From: an uncultured Lachnospiraceae bacterium
GTDB lineage: Bacteria > Bacillota > Clostridia > Lachnospirales > Lachnospiraceae
DNA: 64,000 nt
NCBI GenBank assembly: GCA_902796595.1
Contig: CADBPM010000026.1
Location: forward strand, 1-64,000
Direction of reading: 5' to 3'
Shown here: positions 17,136 to 25,089 of the stretch, in pieces
Numbering within the stretch: position 1 is the first letter of the stretch
How the letters are laid out: each line of letters begins with the position of its first letter
Program-made: the position numbers and the translations under genes
Notes under the pieces: generated by a model
Database searches by the model: none
Told to the model about the DNA's origin: nothing
What the model saw: the letters and a program-made list of their open reading frames with translations, nothing else

Positions 17136-18679
17136 AACATATCTCCGAATTCATTCAAAAACTGTTTCTTGCGTTCTATCATTTCATCAATACGTTCAAT
17201 GTAATCCATTACAAACTTTACATTTTCTGTACGTTCTATCCGCTTGCCATCCTTAAATACAAATTTACAGGATGAACCTGCACCAAGCCCTATCACTGGA
17301 TGCTTTTCCTCCATCATAAGGATGTTATATAGCCCCTCTTTGCCCGGTCTTGCATAACCGGTATTCTCAAGATTTTCAGCAATATTTTTCTGCCTGTAAA
17401 GATAATACGGCTCGTAACCATGGCTTATGGCATAGTCATAAGTAAGTTCCTGCATCTTTAAAGTATCCGTAGGAAGCATACCCTGCAGTTCATTCAGGTG
17501 CAGCTTTAACCTCGCCGCCCTTTTTATTGCAAGAGCGTGCACAGTAAGATCATCCGGATCAAGCTTTTCTATTTCAGAAAGTGTATATTTTGTATCCTCT
17601 GCATTTTCACCCGGAAGTCCTATGATAAGGTCCATATTAATGTCATCCATGCCCTCATCTCTTGCCAGTGCAAATGCCTCTCTCACCTGGTCGGCAGTAT
17701 GCATTCTTCCAATGAACTTAAGCGTCCTGTCAACCATAGTCTGAGGGTTGATAGACATTCTTTTTACTCCTAACCTTTTCATCACCCTAAGCTTGTCGCG
17801 GGTAATGGAGTCAGGTCTTCCCGCTTCAACAGTAAATTCAAGAACCTTATCCATCGGAAGTTTTTCATTTAGATGGTCTATGAGTCTCTCAAGTGCCTCT
17901 GCTGAAAGCGCTGTCGGAGTGCCGCCGCCGATATATACAGTCGTAAGCTTTTTTTGGGGCATTGCGGTTGAAATATAATCAATCTCCTTAAACAATGCCC
18001 TAAGATATTCATCAACTTTCTTTTTGTACGTACCGATAGGATACGACGTAAAAGAGCAGTAAAGACAGGTAGTCGGACAAAAAGGTATGCCTATATAGAT
18101 ACTGTACCCGTTTTTATAATCGCAGGCGGCAAGAAGTTTGTTTTCTTTTTTTGCGATAGATAAAGATATATCTGTCTTTTTATCCGAGCAAAGATATTCT
18201 TCCTTATAAAACCTTCGTATATCTTCTTCCAGAACCCCTTCTTCTATTGCATCACATGCTATTTTAGTCGGTCTGATACCGGTTAAGCTCCCCCATGGAA
18301 GCTCCTCTCCTGTATAACCTTTCAGGGTGCGATACAATACTCTTTTTAAAATATTTTTGTACTGCCGCTTCCATACCAGATATTCTTCGGATCTTTCATT
18401 ATCCGTATCCGGCTTAACAAGCTTACATTCTTCACTTTCGTAAGAGAGCCTACCACGTTCATCTCTTATCCATGCCTTAACAAGGTCATCTGTATGTAAA
18501 ACAGCCAAGATCCTATAGGAAGGCAATTCAACTTTACTGTCTAAAACCGACTCAGATACCTTTTCAGGTTCCGCAAACGGCATTGTTACATTTTTTATCT
18601 CTTCACGCGGAAAAAACGCTCTGGTTAGGGGCGTGATATCATGTTCAAATGTATCATTTCCGAGTCTTACTTCTATCAT
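17132..18679 (-). CDS. hemZ: Coproporphyrinogen dehydrogenase HemZ (radical SAM)
   Basis: 515 aa, oxygen-independent coproporphyrinogen oxidase-like radical SAM enzyme of the HemZ group. The [4Fe-4S] motif is CPTTCLYCSF (C-x3-C-x2-C), with a following YIGGGTPTALS glycine-rich stretch. The roughly 160-residue N-terminal extension is typical of Clostridial HemZ. Actual coproporphyrinogen activity has not been shown for all members. It overlaps the genes on both sides by four bases. Confidence 0.9.
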   Translation of the reverse strand: MIEVRLGNDTFEHDITPLTRAFFPREEIKNVTMPFAEPEKVSESVLDSKVELPSYRILAVLHTDDLVKAWIRDERGRLSYESEECKLVKPDTDNERSEEYLVWKRQYKNILKRVLYRTLKGYTGEELPWGSLTGIRPTKIACDAIEEGVLEEDIRRFYKEEYLCSDKKTDISLSIAKKENKLLAACDYKNGYSIYIGIPFCPTTCLYCSFTSYPIGTYKKKVDEYLRALFKEIDYISTAMPQKKLTTVYIGGGTPTALSAEALERLIDHLNEKLPMDKVLEFTVEAGRPDSITRDKLRVMKRLGVKRMSINPQTMVDRTLKFIGRMHTADQVREAFALARDEGMDDINMDLIIGLPGENAEDTKYTLSEIEKLDPDDLTVHALAIKRAARLKLHLNELQGMLPTDTLKMQELTYDYAISHGYEPYYLYRQKNIAENLENTGYARPGKEGLYNILMMEEKHPVIGLGAGSSCKFVFKDGKRIERTENVKFVMDYIERIDEMIERKKQFLNEFGDML

Positions 18680-19347
18680 TTAAACCAGGGATTCCTTTCA
18701 ATTTCCATTCCAATAAAAGTGTATTCTCCATGTCCGGGCAACACAAGAGTATCCTCCGGAAGCTTTTTAAATACATTGTTGATCGTATCATTTAAAACTT
18801 CCTCATTGCCTGTAAAAAGATCACATCTTCCAACACTATTCTTAAATACAGTATCACCCGCAAGAATCAAGCCACTTATATCCTTAAAGCCATCATTTAT
18901 GCATCTGTAGCCCTCAGCATAAAAATCAATATAATAACTTACACTTCCGGCAGTATGTCCCGGAGTATTCTTAGCTAAGAGGCTAAGCCCTGCAAATGAA
19001 AGCTCAACGCCTCCGTCAATATAAACATCCGGAACAAGTATCCTCTTCTGACCAGACATAAAGCTCGATGCATTGTGCTCGAGATCGGAAAAGAGCTTCT
19101 TGTCTCCGGCCGGTGCATAAACATTTACCTTAAAATGACTTCTAAGCTCATTCGCCGCACTAAAATGATCATAATGGCCATGAGTTATAAGTATTGCAGA
19201 AGGAAGAAGTCCTTCTCCTTCAATTTTTGAAATTATCCTTTCCGGCTCTGCTGCCGGATCGATTATAAGTACATGTCTGTCATAAATCAGATAATATACG
19301 TTGGTTGAAACATCACCAAGCACATCATGTTCTATTTTAATATCCAT
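18676..19347 (-). CDS. MBL-fold metallohydrolase (glyoxalase II-like)
   Basis: 223 aa. The zinc-binding THGHYDH motif, PGHTAGS, the bridging Asp in LAGDTVFKNSVGR and the last His in LPGHGEYT are all present, as in single-domain hydroxyacylglutathione-hydrolase-like proteins. Substrate unknown. The start codon shares one base with the rel stop (TGATG), so it is coupled to Rel. Such hydrolases commonly follow rel in Firmicutes. Confidence 0.88.
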   Translation of the reverse strand: MDIKIEHDVLGDVSTNVYYLIYDRHVLIIDPAAEPERIISKIEGEGLLPSAILITHGHYDHFSAANELRSHFKVNVYAPAGDKKLFSDLEHNASSFMSGQKRILVPDVYIDGGVELSFAGLSLLAKNTPGHTAGSVSYYIDFYAEGYRCINDGFKDISGLILAGDTVFKNSVGRCDLFTGNEEVLNDTINNVFKKLPEDTLVLPGHGEYTFIGMEIERNPWFK

Positions 19348-21719
19348 CAGCCTGTAGTCCTCTCAATATCAATAACGCCCTCGATAGAACGAAGTTTTGT
19401 AGCAATATCACCAAGCTGTCCCTTATCCTTTATCTCAAAGGTAACATCGACAGTGGCAATACCCTGCTTGCTGGAACGGGCATTTATAGAATTCATAGTG
19501 ATCTCCATTTCTGTGAAGATCTTTGATACATCAACAACAAGACCGTTTCTGTTATTTGCAAAAAGTTTGATCTCTGCTGTATAAAATTTATTAGCTTCCT
19601 TAAGCGCATCCGGAGACCATTCAGCCTCAATAAGCCTTTTTCTGTCATCAGAAGGAAGGTTCATCACATTTATGCAGTCAGTACGATGAATTGAAATTCC
19701 CCTGCCTCTTGTAACGAAGCCTACGATTTCATCACCAGGAACCGGAGAACAGCATTTTGAAAAATGAACTGCCACATCGTGAACTCCCTTGACGACGATA
19801 CCGCCTCTTGAATGATTTTTCTTTGTATGGTCGGCATTTATATCTTCTCCGCTATGAGCTGCAAGAATTTCATCATCAGTAACATTAAGAAAATCTCTCT
19901 TCTTCTTTTCTTCTACAAGTTTATTGACTATCTGTCCTTCCTTGAGTCCGCCATGACCGATAGCAGCACAGATAGAATCCCAGTCTCTGAACCCATATTT
20001 TGAAAGACATGCATTCACATACTCAGACTTCATGATATCCGAGATAACTATTGAATGTGCCTTGCAGTATGCAGCTATGAGGTCCTTGCCGCGCTGTATA
20101 TTGTCTTCCTTAAGTTCAGACTTGAACCACTGATTTATCTTGCTCTTCGCCTGAGTAGATTTTACGATCTTCAGCCAGTCACGGCTTGGTCCCTTTGAAT
20201 TCTGCGAAGTCAGGATTTCAACGCGGTCACCATTCTGGATAATGTAATCAATATTTACAAGCTTGCCATTTACCCTTGCGCCTACCATTTTATTTCCAAC
20301 TGCGGAATGAATGCTGTAGGCAAAATCTATCGATGTGGAGCCTGCAGGCAGATTTTTGACATCGCCATTAGGCGTAAAGCAATAAACGCTGTCAGAAAAA
20401 AGGTCCAAATCTGACTTTATGACATTGAGGAACTCTTTATTATCATGCATATCCTTCTGCCATTCAAGGATCTGGCGAAGCCATGCATACTTTGCGTCCT
20501 CACTTGCCTTTGTATTGATACCATTCTGATTTTCTTTATATTTCCAATGGGCAGCAATACCATATTCAGCGGTCCTATGCATATCATAGGTTCTTATCTG
20601 AATTTCAAAAGGCTGACCCTTAGGACCTATAAGAGTTGTATGCAAGGACTGGTACATATTGCTCTTAGGCATGGCAATATAATCCTTAAAACGCCCCGGG
20701 ATAGGCTTATACATTTCGTGTATAACACCTAAAGCAGCATAACAGTCCTTAACAGATTCTACTATTATACGGACTGCAAAAAGGTCATATATCTGGTCAA
20801 GCGTCTTATTCTGATTGACCATCTTCTTATAAATACTGAAATAATGCTTTACTCTGCCGCCTATAGTTGCATCTATGCCGGCTTCCTTTACGTGCGCCCC
20901 GATTTCCTTCTCAATATCCTCGATGAAATTTTCTCTCTCGATAGCCTTTAAAGTTATCTGTTCATCAAGCATCTTGTATACATCAGGCTTAAGATACTTA
21001 AGTGAAAGGTCATCAAGTTCCACCTTGATCTTACTGATGCCAAGTCTTTGAGCTAAAGGTGAATAGATATCCATCGTTTCTCTGGATTTTTCAATCTGCT
21101 TCTCCGGAGACTGAAAATCCATTGTACGCATATTGTGAAGTCTGTCCGCAAGCTTAATAAGGATAACTCTGATATCCTTTGCCATAGCAAGGAACATCTT
21201 TCTTAAGTTTTCCGCCTGAACATCAACTTTATCCGCAGAATACTTTAACTGAGTAAGCTTTGTAACTCCGTCTACAAGAAGTGCAACTTCTTCTCCAAAC
21301 TCCTCCGCAACCTGTTCTCTTGTATATGTTGTATCTTCGACAACGTCATGCAAAAGCCCCGCTGCGATCGTTTCCTTATCAAGTTCAAGTTCTGCAAGGA
21401 TAATGGCAACGCAGATAGGATGACAGATGTATGGCTCTCCAGATTTGCGTAACTGCCCCTCATGTGCCTTATCTGCAAGCTTATACGCATTTTCAATAAG
21501 GGAGATATCCGCAGAAGGATGGTAAGCCATAATAGTATCTATAAGTTTTTTATAAAGTATATCCGGTGGAGTAAACTCCTTAAAAGTATCAAGAGGTCTC
21601 TCTGACGCCTCAAGCTTTCGCTTAAGTGCCTCATTAGACGACATATAGCTTGAAAGTCTGCTTTTAACCTTCTCTATACGCTCCCCTGTACCTTCAATGT
21701 TTACTTTATTCTCATCCAT
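19347..21719 (-). CDS. rel: Bifunctional (p)ppGpp synthetase/hydrolase
   Basis: 790 aa long RelA/SpoT homologue. In order: an HD hydrolase domain with intact LLHDVVEDTTY, a synthetase domain with GRFKDYIAMPKSNMYQSLHT, a TGS domain (FTPNGDVKNLPAGSTSIDFA), a Cys-containing segment (HFSKCCSPVPGDEIVGF) and a C-terminal ACT/RRM domain. Both catalytic sites appear intact, so it should make and degrade (p)ppGpp. AAGGAAG precedes the ATG. It heads an operon with MBL, hemZ, HD-GYP and hisS and has a long structured leader. Confidence 0.95.
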   Translation of the reverse strand: MDENKVNIEGTGERIEKVKSRLSSYMSSNEALKRKLEASERPLDTFKEFTPPDILYKKLIDTIMAYHPSADISLIENAYKLADKAHEGQLRKSGEPYICHPICVAIILAELELDKETIAAGLLHDVVEDTTYTREQVAEEFGEEVALLVDGVTKLTQLKYSADKVDVQAENLRKMFLAMAKDIRVILIKLADRLHNMRTMDFQSPEKQIEKSRETMDIYSPLAQRLGISKIKVELDDLSLKYLKPDVYKMLDEQITLKAIERENFIEDIEKEIGAHVKEAGIDATIGGRVKHYFSIYKKMVNQNKTLDQIYDLFAVRIIVESVKDCYAALGVIHEMYKPIPGRFKDYIAMPKSNMYQSLHTTLIGPKGQPFEIQIRTYDMHRTAEYGIAAHWKYKENQNGINTKASEDAKYAWLRQILEWQKDMHDNKEFLNVIKSDLDLFSDSVYCFTPNGDVKNLPAGSTSIDFAYSIHSAVGNKMVGARVNGKLVNIDYIIQNGDRVEILTSQNSKGPSRDWLKIVKSTQAKSKINQWFKSELKEDNIQRGKDLIAAYCKAHSIVISDIMKSEYVNACLSKYGFRDWDSICAAIGHGGLKEGQIVNKLVEEKKKRDFLNVTDDEILAAHSGEDINADHTKKNHSRGGIVVKGVHDVAVHFSKCCSPVPGDEIVGFVTRGRGISIHRTDCINVMNLPSDDRKRLIEAEWSPDALKEANKFYTAEIKLFANNRNGLVVDVSKIFTEMEITMNSINARSSKQGIATVDVTFEIKDKGQLGDIATKLRSIEGVIDIERTTG

Positions 21720-21887
21720 ATATGACCCGCTTCCTTATACTAAACACAATCAGTCCTGATTCATAATGGCAAATGAACTTTAACGCTCATTACCGTCTTC
21801 CTCACTTAAATATGTCATATTGCAAAGCAATACATTCTCTATCACCTTGCCCCATCTTAGCGCTTTCGCATCGCAAAAACACAATTT
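21720..21887 (-). promoter_or_regulatory. Long structured 5' leader of rel
   Basis: About 160 nt between the rel promoter and its ATG. It holds a TATTGC/GCAATA hairpin (near 21831-21845), a GCGCTTTCGCATCGC hairpin (21861-21875, family-3-like) and AATCAG/CTGATT just upstream of the gene. No upstream open reading frame with a ribosome binding site was seen. Confidence 0.45.
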
Positions 21888-21916
21888 ATGATAAATCTAA
21901 AAAGAATGAAAATCAA
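21888..21916 (-). promoter_or_regulatory. Promoter of the rel operon
   Basis: TTGATT (21911-21916), 17 bases, TATCAT (21888-21893), minus strand, immediately after the uppP stop codon. Confidence 0.55.
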
Positions 21917-21930
21917 GTCTTCATTAAATT

Positions 21931-22824
21931 TTAACGTAAGAATGAGTACGCAAGAACCACTGCTCCTAATACGATCCTGTACCACCCAAATATTTTAAAA
22001 TCATGCTTTCTGATATATCCCATTAAAAATCTGATAACAAAAAGTGAGACAATAAAAGCCGTAATAGTACCTGCAACAAGAATACCAGTCTCTATTCCTG
22101 TTATCGCAACACCGGACGCTATGAATTTCACAGCTTTAAGAAGACTTGCTCCAAACATGACCGGTACAGCAAGGAAAAAAGTAAACTCGGAAGCCGTTTT
22201 TCTTGAAAGTCCTATGATAAGGCCTCCGATTATCGTAGAGCCGCTCCTGCTGGTCCCCGGAAAAACTGCCGCAAGCACCTGAAAAAGTCCTATGATAAGC
22301 GCATCTACAAAAGAGATATCCGCTATTCTTTTAACTCTTGGTCTCTTATTCTTAGTGATCGTGCTCTCAACTATTATAAAAGCAACGCCCACAACTATCA
22401 GTGCGATCGCAACCGGAACCGGATGATAAAAAAGTTCATCTATCTTATCATCGAACACAATTCCAACAATTGCAGCAGGTATAACAGCCACGATTATTTT
22501 AACCCACATTATAAATGAACCCGGTTTCCATACTGATGGCTTATCGGGATATTCATCGCCGGCTATATCTCTGTCAAGCTTCTTTATTTCAGCTGATTTT
22601 CGTTGAAATGGCCAAAGCTTTCCCCAGAACAAAAGAACAACTGCCAATATCGCTCCAAGCTGTATGACAACCTCAAACATTTTCCAGAATTCATCTGATG
22701 CCTGAAGCGGCATGATATCTTCAAGTAAGATCATGTGCCCTGTTGAACTTACAGGGAGCCATTCTGTAACGCCCTCAACAACACCAAATATTATTGCCTT
22801 TATTATTTCAGTAAATACATGCAT
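21931..22824 (-). CDS. uppP: Undecaprenyl-diphosphatase
   Basis: 297 aa, multi-span membrane enzyme that recycles the undecaprenyl carrier for peptidoglycan synthesis. Both active-site motifs are intact: EGVTEWLPVSSTGHM near the N-terminus and FPGTSRSGST in the middle. Start is uncertain: an ATG at 22824 and a GTG at 22833 are both in frame and neither has a good ribosome binding site. A hydrophilic loop of about 40 residues after the second helix is slightly longer than usual. Confidence 0.93.
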   Translation of the reverse strand: MHVFTEIIKAIIFGVVEGVTEWLPVSSTGHMILLEDIMPLQASDEFWKMFEVVIQLGAILAVVLLFWGKLWPFQRKSAEIKKLDRDIAGDEYPDKPSVWKPGSFIMWVKIIVAVIPAAIVGIVFDDKIDELFYHPVPVAIALIVVGVAFIIVESTITKNKRPRVKRIADISFVDALIIGLFQVLAAVFPGTSRSGSTIIGGLIIGLSRKTASEFTFFLAVPVMFGASLLKAVKFIASGVAITGIETGILVAGTITAFIVSLFVIRFLMGYIRKHDFKIFGWYRIVLGAVVLAYSFLR

Positions 22825-22846
22825 ACGTAACACTCACACTTCGTTA

Positions 22847-22876
22847 AAAAATAAGAGCGTCAAAAATGACGCCCCT
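22847..22876 (-). terminator. Terminator of apt
   Basis: GAGCGTCA (22855-22862) / TGACGCCC (22867-22874) with TTATTTTTTA following on the minus strand. Confidence 0.75.
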
Positions 22877-22896
22877 AATAATAACTTCTCTAAAAA

Positions 22897-23421
22897 TTAC
22901 TTACCAGGATATCTGATAACAGAAGCCACATCGTACTTTGAAAGCTTTTCCCTGCCATTAAGGCCGTCAAGTTCCATAAGAAATACTATCTTAACAACTT
23001 CTCCCCCAAGACTTTCAACAAGTCTGCAGATTGCTTCCATTGTACCGCCTGTAGCGATAAGATCATCAACAATTACAACCTTGTCACCTGACTTTATGGC
23101 ATCCTTGTGTATCTCAAGAGTTGCCTTGCCATATTCAAGATCATAGTCAACTGAAACTGTTTCTGCAGGAAGCTTTCCTTTTTTTCTTACAGGAACAAAT
23201 GACTTGTGCATATTATATGCAATAGGCATACCAAAAATAAAACCTCTTGATTCAGGTCCTAAAACAACATCAAAATCAAGGTCAGCAAGAGCTGCTGACA
23301 TCTGATCAACTGCCATTCTAAGGCCGTCTTTGTCCTTAAGAATCGTTGTTATATCCCTGAACATAACTCCCTCTTCAGGGAAATTAGGTATAGTTCTTAC
23401 ATAATCTTCAAGTTTCTTCAT
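22897..23421 (-). CDS. apt: Adenine phosphoribosyltransferase
   Basis: 174 aa purine-salvage enzyme (adenine + PRPP to AMP). The PRPP motif VVIVDDLIATGGT and the N-terminal IPNFPEEGVMFRDITT segment are typical. GGAGTT precedes the ATG. Monocistronic by the terminator behind it. Two palindromes lie upstream (23448-23463 and 23480-23501). In many Firmicutes apt is next to rel and recJ; both are within a few kilobases here. Confidence 0.95.
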   Translation of the reverse strand: MKKLEDYVRTIPNFPEEGVMFRDITTILKDKDGLRMAVDQMSAALADLDFDVVLGPESRGFIFGMPIAYNMHKSFVPVRKKGKLPAETVSVDYDLEYGKATLEIHKDAIKSGDKVVIVDDLIATGGTMEAICRLVESLGGEVVKIVFLMELDGLNGREKLSKYDVASVIRYPGK

Positions 23422-23447
23422 CGTACTGTAACTCCGTCATATAAATT

Positions 23448-23463
23448 TACCGGATACCCGGTA
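23448..23463. other. Palindrome in the apt leader
   Basis: TACCGG (23448-23453) / CCGGTA (23458-23463) around ATAC, some 27 bp before the apt start; could be a hairpin or a protein site. Confidence 0.4.
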
Positions 23464-23479
23464 TTTAAAGCGCACTAAA

Positions 23480-23501
23480 CACTGCAGCACGCGCTGCAGT
23501 G
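23480..23501 (-). terminator. Hairpin after yjfB
   Basis: Perfect 9-bp stem CACTGCAGC/GCTGCAGTG with ACGC loop, 13 bp after the yjfB stop. The T-run is short, so it may be a weak terminator. Confidence 0.5.
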
Positions 23502-23514
23502 CCAAAAATAAAAA

Positions 23515-23706
23515 TCAAACTCTTACATCGATATTCTCGCCAAGTCCAGGATTAACAGACTGCTCCATCATCTTTGTCATGGTAGCGCTTTCCGACTTTG
23601 TTGTATCGAGAATATTTGAAAGAACTGCTGTCTGGACATCGGACTGATTACGAACAGCCGCAAGTCCTGTAGCTATGGAAGGAATGGCATTGATACTAAA
23701 ATCCAT
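23515..23706 (-). CDS. YjfB-type putative motility protein
   Basis: 63 aa. The sequence matches the small YjfB_motility family: N-terminal MDF.., a helical middle and the conserved end TKMMEQSVNPGLGENIDVRV. In Bacillus the family belongs to the motility regulon, but its molecular job is unknown. A strong AAAGGAGGTG site lies five bases before the ATG. It stands alone between apt and the aminotransferase, with its own promoter. Confidence 0.85.
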   Translation of the reverse strand: MDFSINAIPSIATGLAAVRNQSDVQTAVLSNILDTTKSESATMTKMMEQSVNPGLGENIDVRV

Positions 23707-23744
23707 TGTACACCTCCTTTTAAAAAGACTTATTAGTCATTATT

Positions 23745-23773
23745 ATTCTACCACACTGCGGCGGATATAGCAA
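23745..23773 (-). promoter_or_regulatory. Promoter of yjfB
   Basis: TTGCTA (23768-23773), 17 bases, TAGAAT (23745-23750). An overlapping flagellar-sigma-like alternative, TAAG-N14-GCCGCAGT, lies just upstream. Confidence 0.45.
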
Positions 23774-23777
23774 CATC

Positions 23778-25085
23778 TTAATAAAAGCATCTATGAATAA
23801 TTTCTATTATTACATCCTGCTCTGCTGCCGTCATTTTATTATCACTTGGCAGGCAAAGGCCTCTATTAAAAATATCAACTCCGACATCCAATATATTTCC
23901 CTCGTCAATATAGGCATTTGTCCTTGCTCTCCCATCACCTTTTTCAGTAATAAACGCATTATTTCTATAAATAGGTTGGCAATGCATTGGTTTCCATATT
24001 GGTCTTCCTTCCGCCTTAAACGTTGCTATTGCTTCGAGAATTTCAGCAGGGCAGGACTTTCCCGCCACATCCTTATAAAGCTCCTCTTTTTCTCCCCTCA
24101 CCATAGGCTCAACCGCATCTTTATCAATTATAAGACATGAGAGCCAGAAGTTTGGTTCACTCTTCTCCTCGTCAAAAGGATTCATTTTAACAGGAAGATC
24201 ACTTAAGCCACTCCTGTAACGCTCATATATCGCCTTTTTAGCCGCAATATGCTCGTCAAGATGAGGGAACTGCCCTCTAATCACTCCTGCTATAACATTG
24301 CTCATCCTGTAATTATATCCGATTTCCTCATGCTGGTACCAGTTTGCCGCCTCGCGGGACTGTGTGGACCACTTGCGCACCTTATCAGCATCTTCTCTTG
24401 AATCTGTAAGAAACATGCCGCCGCTGCTTCCAGTTATGATCTTATTCCCGTTGAAACTGATAGCTGCATAATCCCCAAAAGTACCCGTCTGTCGCATCTT
24501 TCCGGTCTCTTTATCAAGGTAGGTCGAGCCTAAGGATTCCGCAGCATCCTCTACAATAACTGCTCCATATTCATCGCATACAGCTCTGATCTCATCTATT
24601 TTTCCAGGAGTCCCATAAAGATGGGCAATTACAACCAGTTTAACATCCGAATATATTTCAAAGGCCTTTCTAAGCGCCTTAGGATCCATATTCCATGTAT
24701 CTCTTTCCGTATCTATAAAAACAGCCTCTCCATCTTCATAGGCAACAGGGTTGACCGTAGCGTCAAATGTCATATCCGAGCAGAAAACCTTGTGTCCTCT
24801 GAGTGTACCTTCATCAGGTTTTGCCCTTCCATAAAGCCTCTCCCCTGCAAGCTTTACTGCAAGGTGAAGGGCAGCTGTTCCTGCGGACAGAGCAACCGCA
24901 TATTTACATCCAACGTAATCCGCAGCATATTTTTCAACTTCATTGATATTGGCTCCGACCGTACTCATCCAGTTTGTGTCAAAAGCTTCTTTCATATAAG
25001 TCATTTCTTCCCCATGCATAGTCGGAGAAGAAAGCCATACCTTATTTTTAAATACTTCTATACCCTTAAACTTGTCTCTGTTCAT
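23778..25085 (-). CDS. DegT/DnrJ/EryC1/StrS-family sugar aminotransferase
   Basis: 435 aa PLP enzyme. The PLP-binding Asp/Glu region (VIVEDAAESLGS) and the Schiff-base Lys in SFNGNKIITGSSGG match nucleotide-sugar aminotransferases such as EpsN/PglE, which make amino sugars for surface polysaccharide or glycoprotein glycans. Somewhat longer than the usual 370-400 aa because of insertions near residues 85-100 and 330-375. No other sugar-nucleotide gene is adjacent, so the product is unclear. It starts four bases after the recJ stop, with AGGTGA as ribosome binding site. Confidence 0.87.
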   Translation of the reverse strand: MNRDKFKGIEVFKNKVWLSSPTMHGEEMTYMKEAFDTNWMSTVGANINEVEKYAADYVGCKYAVALSAGTAALHLAVKLAGERLYGRAKPDEGTLRGHKVFCSDMTFDATVNPVAYEDGEAVFIDTERDTWNMDPKALRKAFEIYSDVKLVVIAHLYGTPGKIDEIRAVCDEYGAVIVEDAAESLGSTYLDKETGKMRQTGTFGDYAAISFNGNKIITGSSGGMFLTDSREDADKVRKWSTQSREAANWYQHEEIGYNYRMSNVIAGVIRGQFPHLDEHIAAKKAIYERYRSGLSDLPVKMNPFDEEKSEPNFWLSCLIIDKDAVEPMVRGEKEELYKDVAGKSCPAEILEAIATFKAEGRPIWKPMHCQPIYRNNAFITEKGDGRARTNAYIDEGNILDVGVDIFNRGLCLPSDNKMTAAEQDVIIEIIHRCFY

Positions 25086-25089
25086 TGTA

